Below are positions 1 to 4,675 of a stretch of DNA of 11,276 nucleotides, piece by piece (the first letter of the stretch is position 1; every line of letters starts with the position of its first letter). Under the pieces are notes generated by a model, which saw nothing but the letters and a program-made list of their open reading frames with translations, ran no database searches and was not told the origin of the DNA. The position numbers and the translations under genes are program-made. The stretch is from Clostridia bacterium. GTDB taxonomy: Bacteria > Bacillota_A > Clostridia > Oscillospirales > CAG-272. The stretch lies in assembly GCA_017935805.1 (NCBI GenBank), contig JAGBGV010000075.1, forward strand, positions 1 through 11,276. The letters run 5' to 3'.

Positions 1-189
1 GCCAACGAGGATACTCTTCTCTACGGCGTGGAAGTCAAGTTCTATAACATGGAAGTTGAAGTGAACGACAAGCTGGAATCCAAGCATGAGGGACTGTACA
101 TAATCGGTGACGGCAGCGGTATCACTCACTCCCTGTCTCATGCGTCAGCCAGCGGCGTTTATGTTGCAAGAAACATTGCCGGAAAATAA
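1..189 (+). CDS. FAD-dependent dehydrogenase, COG2509-like (3' end only)
   Basis: Only the last 62 residues and the TAA stop are inside the window; the frame is open from base 1. The segment GLYIIGDGSGITHSLSHASA followed by SGVYVARNIAGK is the C-terminal FAD-contacting strand and helix of two-dinucleotide-binding flavoproteins. In that strand the GDG/GDA motif contacts the flavin, and the following A-x-x-x-G helix closes the site. The form with GDGSGIT and ASASGVYVAR matches the uncharacterised COG2509 dehydrogenases better than thioredoxin reductases, which have GD-x-x-x-x-x-RQ-x-x-TA. Substrate and electron acceptor cannot be inferred from this fragment. The gene is closed by the hairpin at 206-234, so it is transcribed separately from the next gene. 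Confidence 0.75.
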   Translation, partial: ANEDTLLYGVEVKFYNMEVEVNDKLESKHEGLYIIGDGSGITHSLSHASASGVYVARNIAGK

Positions 190-205
190 CTAACCTAACA
201 TCGCT

Positions 206-234
206 AAAGCCTTACCGATCGGTGGGGCTTTTTT
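206..234 (+). terminator. Rho-independent terminator after the FAD dehydrogenase
   Basis: The left arm AAAGCCTTACC (206-216), loop GATC (217-220) and right arm GGTGGGGCTTT (221-231) form an 11-bp stem containing two G-U pairs. It is followed by more T residues to 234. It lies 17 bases after the stop codon at 187-189. It is the first member of the terminator family that recurs four more times in the window. Confidence 0.85.
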
Positions 235-248
235 CACGCGGTGGAGTG

Positions 249-270
249 GGAAAATATGGACGTATTTTCC
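249..270. promoter_or_regulatory. Perfect 8-bp inverted repeat upstream of the SPT-like operon
   Basis: GGAAAATA (249-256) and TATTTTCC (263-270) are exact reverse complements separated by the six bases TGGACG. The repeat lies 60 bases before the -35 box at 331, in non-coding DNA. It has the size of a repressor or activator operator, but no known consensus is recognised, and a chance AT-rich hairpin remains possible. Confidence 0.3.
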
Positions 271-299
271 TACAATAATACATAATTCCAATATTTTAA

Positions 300-312
300 T
301 CAAAAATTTTGA
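300..312. promoter_or_regulatory. 13-base palindrome just upstream of the SPT-like promoter
   Basis: TCAAAA-A-TTTTGA is a perfect palindrome around one central base, ending 18 bases before the -35 box. The position suits an operator or activator site. The surrounding sequence is strongly AT-rich, so chance occurrence is a real alternative. No regulator gene lies next to it. Confidence 0.25.
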
Positions 313-330
313 ATTATTTTCCCGAATATA

Positions 331-359
331 TTGACTTTTTGCCTCTGTTCTATTACAAT
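331..359 (+). promoter_or_regulatory. Sigma-A-type promoter for the SPT-like/SDR operon
   Basis: The -35 box TTGACT (331-336) is separated by exactly 17 bases from the -10 box TACAAT (354-359). Each box differs from consensus at one position. Transcription would start near 366, leaving a leader of about 50 bases before the ATG at 417. A ribosome site, AGGAG (405-409), lies 7 bases before that ATG. Confidence 0.8.
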
Positions 360-416
360 AAGTACGGAAATGATTAAAAAAATTGAATCATAATACAATA
401 CTTCAGGAGATTTTCT

Positions 417-1613
417 ATGAGCGCAGACATTTTTGAAAAATGCAGAAAACGTTCCCGAGTAGACGAGGCAAAAGAGAAGGGTATATACCCTTATTTCCAT
501 GCACTTGAGACAAGACAGGACGTAGAGGTGGTTATGGAAGGCAAGCGTCGCATTATGCTTGGCTCTAACAACTACCTTGGTCTTACCACCAACCCGGAGA
601 TCATGGAAGCGGGCATCAAGGCTATTGAGCAGTACGGCACAGGTTGCTCAGGCTCACGTTTTCTCAACGGTACGCTGAAGATGCACCTTGAACTTGAAGA
701 AGAACTTGCCGAATTTGTTCGAAAGGAAGCGGTAATGACCTTCTCCACAGGCTTCCAGTCCAACCTTGGTATTATCAGTGCCCTTGTGGGTATTCATGAT
801 TACGTCATTTGCGACAGAGAAAACCATGCATCAATATACGACGGATGCAGACTTGGATTCGGTAAGCTGCTCATGTATAAGCACTCCGATATGGAGGACC
901 TTGAAAGACTTCTCCAGAAGGTGCCGGACACAAGAGGCTGCCTGATCGTTACCGACGGTGTGTTCTCCATGGGCGGTGATATTGCAAAGCTGCCGGAGAT
1001 CTGCGCACTGGCTGAAAAATACGGCGCAAGAGTCATGGTAGACGATGCTCACGCTCTCGGTGTTATCGGTGAGGGCGGTCGCGGTACTGCAAGTCATTTC
1101 GGACTTGAGGATAAGGTTGACATTTACATGGGAACATTCTCAAAGTCTCTCGCATCTCTTGGCGGCTATATGGCGGCATCCCGAGAGGTTGTGGAATATG
1201 TTAAGCACGTTTCCCGTCCTTTCATCTTCTCCGCATCTATTACCCCCGCATCCGCTGCAGTTGCCCTTGCATCACTTCGCCATCTGAAGAGCCATCCCGA
1301 GATCGTTAAGAACCTTGCGGACATCAGCGCATACTTCAGAAAATGCCTGCATGAGCGCAATGTAAAGATCATTGATGCGGACACTCCCATAGTGCCCATA
1401 TATACATACACCGAAGAGAATACCTTCATCCGCGCGCGCATGATGTATGAAGCGGGAGTTTATCTTAACCCTGTTATCACACCTGCCTGTGCTGAGGGTG
1501 AATGCCTGCTCCGTGCGACTTGCATGGCAACACATACAAAGGCGCTGATCGATGAGGCATCCGATATTATTGCCGCAATGATCGACGCACCAGTGCCCGG
1601 ATATGAAAAATAA
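417..1613 (+). CDS. Alpha-oxoamine synthase, serine palmitoyltransferase-like
   Basis: This 398-residue PLP enzyme belongs to the fold-type I family that condenses an amino acid with an acyl thioester and releases CO2 (serine palmitoyltransferase, BioF, Kbl, ALAS). The PLP-binding lysine is K243 in GTFSKSLASLGG. The cofactor aspartate and partner histidine are D209 and H212 in VDDAHALG. The stacking histidine is H137 in ENHASIYDG, and SGSRFLNGT (78-86) forms the entry loop. R366 in LLRATC sits where the substrate-carboxylate arginine is expected. Length is normal for soluble bacterial homodimers. From memory, HASIYDG, FSTGF, YPYF near the N-terminus and the NPVITPAC...MATHTK tail match Bacteroides and Sphingomonas serine palmitoyltransferases better than BioF or Kbl. 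No other biotin gene and no threonine dehydrogenase lies nearby. The overlapping SDR supports a ketosphinganine pathway by context. Family is certain; substrate is inferred. Confidence 0.8.
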   Translation: MSADIFEKCRKRSRVDEAKEKGIYPYFHALETRQDVEVVMEGKRRIMLGSNNYLGLTTNPEIMEAGIKAIEQYGTGCSGSRFLNGTLKMHLELEEELAEFVRKEAVMTFSTGFQSNLGIISALVGIHDYVICDRENHASIYDGCRLGFGKLLMYKHSDMEDLERLLQKVPDTRGCLIVTDGVFSMGGDIAKLPEICALAEKYGARVMVDDAHALGVIGEGGRGTASHFGLEDKVDIYMGTFSKSLASLGGYMAASREVVEYVKHVSRPFIFSASITPASAAVALASLRHLKSHPEIVKNLADISAYFRKCLHERNVKIIDADTPIVPIYTYTEENTFIRARMMYEAGVYLNPVITPACAEGECLLRATCMATHTKALIDEASDIIAAMIDAPVPGYEK

Positions 1614-2397
1614 GGTAATTCTTATAACAGGAGGCAGCTCCGGTATCGGTAAAGCGGCTGCGGAGGCACTTCTTGCCCGTGGATGCACCGTTTATGAGGG
1701 TAGCCGTCGGGTCAGCAACATTCCCGGTGTGACTCATCTTCACCTTGATGTGACGGATGAGTGCTCTGCGAGGGAAGCGGTAAACGAGGTTGTAGCGCGT
1801 GAGGGCAGGATAGATGTTCTCATCAACTGCGCCGGTGCAGGGATCTCCGGGGCTGTGGAATTCACCGAGCATGATAGAGTCCTTTGGCAGCTTGACGTAC
1901 TTTTCATGGGGGTAGACAACATGACAAGAGCTGCACTGCCTCATATGAGACTGGCGGGCGGCGGAAGAATCGTCAACATCAGCTCCGTTGCGGCGGAATT
2001 TCCCATCCCGTTTCAGACATATTACTCCGCATCGAAGGCGGCAGTCAACGCTTATTCTGCCTCTCTTGCCAACGAGGTACGCCCGTTTGGGATCACGGTG
2101 ACTGCGGTACAGCCGGGAGACATCAAAACAGGATTTACTGCGACAAGAGCGAAATCAGCCGCAGGTGATGATGTATACGGCGGCAGGATAGCCCGAAGCG
2201 TGGAGCGAATGGAAAAGGATGAGCAAAACGGAATGAAGCCGGAGGCGGCAGGCAAAGCCATCGCCCGAATTGCCATGAAGCGGAGGGTGAAGCCGCTATA
2301 CACCATAGGAATCTCCTATCAGCTTCTCGGAATAGTCAAAAGGATACTTCCGTGTGCTCTTGTAAACCGACTTGTCGGTATGATATACGGAAAGTGA
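1603..2397 (+). CDS. Short-chain dehydrogenase, candidate 3-ketosphinganine reductase
   Basis: This 264-residue classical SDR has the cofactor motif TGGSSGIG (9-16), NCAG at 75-78, Ser128 and the Y141-x3-K145 pair. Basic residues after the second beta strand (SRR, 34-36) favour NADPH over NADH. The catalytic-tetrad Asn, normally in a V-N-x-x-G motif, is replaced by Leu100 in VLFMG, which is unusual. The C-terminal 30 residues are hydrophobic and basic (YQLLGIVKRILP and on) and could touch membrane or lipid. The ATG at 1603 lies inside the 3' end of the preceding gene, and the 11-base overlap implies translational coupling. Reduction of the 3-keto product of the upstream synthase is the natural role, but it is inferred from context. 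A generic alcohol or ketone reductase is the alternative. Confidence 0.8.
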   Translation: MKNKVILITGGSSGIGKAAAEALLARGCTVYEGSRRVSNIPGVTHLHLDVTDECSAREAVNEVVAREGRIDVLINCAGAGISGAVEFTEHDRVLWQLDVLFMGVDNMTRAALPHMRLAGGGRIVNISSVAAEFPIPFQTYYSASKAAVNAYSASLANEVRPFGITVTAVQPGDIKTGFTATRAKSAAGDDVYGGRIARSVERMEKDEQNGMKPEAAGKAIARIAMKRRVKPLYTIGISYQLLGIVKRILPCALVNRLVGMIYGK

Positions 2398-2401
2398 AAC
2401 T

Positions 2402-2436
2402 AAAAAAGCCTTACCACATCGGTAGGGCTTCATTTT
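2402..2436. terminator. Bidirectional terminator between the SDR and the NTF2-like gene
   Basis: AAGCCTTACC (2406-2415) pairs with GGTAGGGCTT (2421-2430) across a five-base loop, with one T-G wobble. The + strand tail is weak (CATTTTG). On the minus strand the run of six A becomes a strong T tract, so the hairpin also suits transcripts arriving from the gene at 2598-2999. It starts five bases after the SDR stop codon. Confidence 0.75.
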
Positions 2437-2445
2437 GCTTATATA

Positions 2446-2575
2446 CAACCACCAGTCATACAGGTGGTGGACCAATGCTTTAGCTTTAAGGCTCCTTTCG
2501 GCCATAACTTCGTTATAGGGGGCTGTCACGAAGTGACTGAGGGAGAGTGCATACCACCAGTTTCACTGGTGGTTT
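2446..2575. repeat. Multi-hairpin interspersed element with terminal inverted repeats
   Basis: The element is framed by AACCACCAGT (2447-2456) and its exact reverse complement ACTGGTGGTT (2565-2574). Each end also carries an inner inverted copy, so each end folds into its own hairpin. Between them lie two more small hairpins with three-base loops: ATAAC-TTC-GTTAT (2504-2516) and GTCAC-GAA-GTGAC (2525-2537). The stretch GGGGGCTGTCACGAAGTGAC followed by TGAGGGAG resembles an extragenic repeat I recall from many gut clostridial genomes. No protein-coding frame is convincing here. It could be a MITE-like or REP-like element, and its + strand end doubles as a terminator. Confidence 0.55.
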
Positions 2576-2580
2576 TGATT
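2553..2580 (+). terminator. Hairpin terminator at the right end of the repeat element
   Basis: ACCACCAGT (2553-2561) pairs perfectly with ACTGGTGGT (2565-2573) over a three-base loop and is followed by TTTGATTATTT. It would stop + strand transcripts that read through the weak-tailed hairpin at 2402-2436, before the oppositely oriented gene ending at 2598. Confidence 0.55.
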
Positions 2581-2597
2581 ATTTGATAGACTATGCG

Positions 2598-2999
2598 TTA
2601 CTTTTCTCCCCAGATTGCCAGGATTGTACCGTCTGATTTCATGATCACGTCATAAGCACCGCCAAGCACTGGAGGAAAGAGTTGATATGTTCGAACATAA
2701 TATACGTCATTTACTTGGTCATACTGAACGTCGCAGCCCATCCACTTAAAAATGCTGCCAGTTGAATCCTCAAAGTGTTCTGCAATGGCAGCTTTTCCTT
2801 CTGCTGCGGCTGATTTGTAATCATTTAATCTGCCATAAGTTTTTTCAGTTTGGAAGTCTATGTTTTCGATTTTGTCAGAAAAATTGCTTATGGAAAATTC
2901 GCCTGTGTATTTCGATGTAGTCGTGGCAAAATACAAAGCGGCATACACAATAGAAAGTGATACAATAACAATAATGAGGACTATAATACGTTTTTTCAT
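2598..2999 (-). CDS. Membrane-anchored NTF2-fold immunity-like protein (YbbC/YhhH type)
   Basis: This small 133-residue protein opens with MKKR and a single hydrophobic helix (about 4-24), so it is probably a membrane-anchored protein or lipid-free signal-anchor protein with an outside domain. The C-terminal half has the pattern YD-x-x-NDVYYVR, then PPVLGGAYDVIMKSDG (109-124) and ILAIW. This resembles the NTF2-fold domain of the YbbC/YhhH group, some members of which sit beside Rhs or polymorphic toxins as putative immunity proteins. No toxin gene is next to it. A ribosome site AAAGGAGA precedes the ATG on the minus strand, and it has its own promoter. Composition is clearly more AT-rich than the flanking enzymes, and it abuts a repeat element, so acquisition by transfer is plausible. 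Function is not established. Confidence 0.7.
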   Translation of the reverse strand: MKKRIIVLIIVIVSLSIVYAALYFATTTSKYTGEFSISNFSDKIENIDFQTEKTYGRLNDYKSAAAEGKAAIAEHFEDSTGSIFKWMGCDVQYDQVNDVYYVRTYQLFPPVLGGAYDVIMKSDGTILAIWGEK

Positions 3000-3044
3000 G
3001 ATATTTCTCCTTTCGAAAAAAACGGATTTCTTTTACTAAATATT

Positions 3045-3073
3045 AGTATATCATATATTTGTTAAGTTGTCTA
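3045..3073 (-). promoter_or_regulatory. Promoter of the NTF2-like gene with adjacent palindrome
   Basis: Read on the minus strand, TAGACA (3068-3073) is followed after 17 bases by TATACT (3045-3050). Transcription would begin near 3038, about 40 bases before the ATG. The perfect palindrome ACTAA-ATA-TTAGT (3035-3047) overlaps the downstream edge of the -10 box and the start point, where a repressor could bind. Confidence 0.6.
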
Positions 3074-3121
3074 CCTAGCCAGATGAATAATGCCAGATTG
3101 TTGTTGCAGGGGAAGTGCATC

Positions 3122-3156
3122 AAAAAAGCCTTACTTTACAGTAGGGCTTTTCTTTA
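3122..3156. terminator. Bidirectional terminator-like hairpin upstream of the ceramidase-like gene
   Basis: AAGCCTTACT (3126-3135), loop TTAC, and AGTAGGGCTT (3140-3149) form a ten-base-pair stem with T tracts on both strands. It lies between two divergently oriented promoters and follows no gene on either strand. It may insulate the two units, or be left over from a gene lost from this spot. Apart from this hairpin and the promoters, the gap 3000-3259 holds no gene I can support. Confidence 0.6.
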
Positions 3157-3185
3157 TATTCTAAAGCTGTTTTTTCAAAAATCAC

Positions 3186-3214
3186 TTGACTCGAACGGAT
3201 GGGTGGTGTATAGT
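3186..3214 (+). promoter_or_regulatory. Sigma-A-type promoter for the ceramidase-like/GH operon
   Basis: TTGACT (3186-3191), a 17-base spacer and TATAGT (3209-3214) give a strong promoter. The expected start near 3221 leaves a leader of about 40 bases before the ATG at 3260. This placement shows that the open frame extending back to 3059 is not translated. Confidence 0.8.
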
Positions 3215-3248
3215 TGTAATATGAAAAAATCGAGCATCAACCTCGGTG

Positions 3249-3254
3249 AGGAGG
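3249..3254 (+). promoter_or_regulatory. Ribosome binding site fixing the start at 3260
   Basis: A perfect AGGAGG lies five bases before ATG 3260. An earlier in-frame ATG at 3221 falls at the predicted transcription start and has no such site. The protein begins MKIGFGVADITP, which is where this family normally begins. Confidence 0.8.
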
Positions 3255-3259
3255 AGCAC

Positions 3260-4657
3260 ATGAAGATAGGATTTGGAGTTGCCGACATTACTCCGGCGGG
3301 CAAGGTTGCGCTGCAGGGACAGTTCAACGTTCGTATAGCTGACGGCATCCATTCAAGATTATATACCACAGCTATGGCGGTGGAAACAGAGGGCAAGGTG
3401 ACTGTATGGGCATCCGTTGACCTGCTCCACATTATGCCGCCTGTGCCTGAAATGGCAGCGGAGCGGATCAGCAGAGTATTGCCCGGCTTTACGAAGGACG
3501 ACCTTGCTGTATCCGCCACACACACTCACACAGCCCCGTATGTTGGTAGAGAGCAGGAATGTATGCTTTGCTCATTCAAGGCGGAGGAGAAGCTGTACAA
3601 CGATCTGACGACGCCTGAGGAGTACGCTGAGCTTGTGGCTGATAAAATAGCCGAGGCGGCGCTTTCTGCTGTCTCGTCAATGGAGGAGTGCTATACAGAG
3701 GTGGCGGTGTCACGAATGACCACGTCATATTCTCGCCGCACGGTGTACAAGGACGGTCACGCAGTCATGTACGGCTCAACTCATGAGGACGATTTCCTCC
3801 GAATGGAGAATCACGACAGCGGTCCGTCAAGCTTCCTTTATGCATGGCGGTTGTCTGACGGGGAGCTCGTCGGTATTCTGGCAAATGTTCCTTGTCCCGC
3901 GCAGATTATTGAGAATCAGTGTGTTGTCTCCTCTGACTTCTGGGGATACGCACGGGATTACATAAAAACTCACCTTGGCAACGTGCCTCTTCTGCCGATT
4001 ACAGGCTCTGCAGGGGATCTCTCACCACGAGACCTGCTTGTAACTATCCCCGGTGAGAAAAGCATGTGGGATGAAGAGGGCTGCCGCGATCTCGGAGAGA
4101 AGATTGCTCGCGAGATCATCAGACTGAAAGACGCACCCCTTTACCGCCACAGCGGTGAGGCGTATCACATGGTGAAGCACGTTCCACTGCCAATTTGGAA
4201 TCCCACGGATGAGGAATTTGAGAAAGCACAGGCTGACATGGCCGGATTTATGAAAAAGTACGGCAAAAAAGACGGCGAGATCATCATATTCGAGGAGACT
4301 GACGGCACAGACGTGTTCGAGCTTTGCAGTGCTGACACAATAATCGGACGGCAGAAGCGTGGCAGAGTGACCGTTGACGGTTCAGTACACCTTTTGCGGC
4401 TCGGAAATGCGGTTCTGCTGTCCAACCCCTTTGAACTGTTCGTTGAATATGCTGACAGGATCAAGGCGGCATGCCCTGATGCTCATATTTTCGACGTGCA
4501 GATGACGGACGACGACCTGAACTACCTGCCTACCCCTTGGGCAATGAAGGCAGGCGGCTACAGCGCGGTGATATTTGCCTGCCAGTGTGCCGCTGATGCA
4601 GGTGAGCTGCTTGTCCGCGAGAGCATAAACGCAGTACGAGAGATAATGAGTAAGTAA
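3260..4657 (+). CDS. Neutral/alkaline ceramidase-fold hydrolase, cytosolic
   Basis: This 465-residue protein has the N-terminal domain of the neutral/alkaline non-lysosomal ceramidase family: VADITPAG (7-14), GIHSRLYTTAMAV, SVDLL and SATHTH (85-90). Neutral ceramidases are zinc amidases that release fatty acid from ceramide. Compared with the Pseudomonas enzyme as I recall it, the following align: first zinc His = H88, nucleophile Ser = S255 in AGDLSP, zinc Glu = E392 in NPFELF, zinc Tyr = Y422 in LNYLPT. The second zinc His (HPT motif) aligns with C212 in VPCPAQ, so the metal site differs. There is no signal peptide and no C-terminal immunoglobulin-like domain, unlike secreted ceramidases. 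It is co-transcribed with a glycoside hydrolase 18 bp downstream, which suggests an N-acyl or ester sugar substrate as much as ceramide. Fold is confident; substrate is open. Confidence 0.8.
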   Translation: MKIGFGVADITPAGKVALQGQFNVRIADGIHSRLYTTAMAVETEGKVTVWASVDLLHIMPPVPEMAAERISRVLPGFTKDDLAVSATHTHTAPYVGREQECMLCSFKAEEKLYNDLTTPEEYAELVADKIAEAALSAVSSMEECYTEVAVSRMTTSYSRRTVYKDGHAVMYGSTHEDDFLRMENHDSGPSSFLYAWRLSDGELVGILANVPCPAQIIENQCVVSSDFWGYARDYIKTHLGNVPLLPITGSAGDLSPRDLLVTIPGEKSMWDEEGCRDLGEKIAREIIRLKDAPLYRHSGEAYHMVKHVPLPIWNPTDEEFEKAQADMAGFMKKYGKKDGEIIIFEETDGTDVFELCSADTIIGRQKRGRVTVDGSVHLLRLGNAVLLSNPFELFVEYADRIKAACPDAHIFDVQMTDDDLNYLPTPWAMKAGGYSAVIFACQCAADAGELLVRESINAVREIMSK

Positions 4658-4675
4658 CATAAAGGAGAAATTACA

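Noticed and set aside
300..500. 66-codon minus-strand frame over the SPT-like promoter
   Set aside because: It overlaps a strong opposite promoter and the start of a well-supported gene, and has no ribosome site.
417..1613. Plain biotin-synthesis bioF assignment
   Set aside because: No bioA, bioB or bioD lies nearby, an SDR is translationally coupled, and motif details fit the serine palmitoyltransferase branch better. It is kept as an alternative rather than the call.
2446..2575. CRISPR array or part of one
   Set aside because: The repeats are inverted, not direct, occur once each per end, and have no regular spacers. No cas gene is present.
3059..3259. N-terminal extension of the ceramidase-like gene from a TTG at 3059
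   Set aside because: The extension reads through a terminator hairpin and the promoter at 3186-3214. A perfect AGGAGG precedes ATG 3260, and the family N-terminus starts there.
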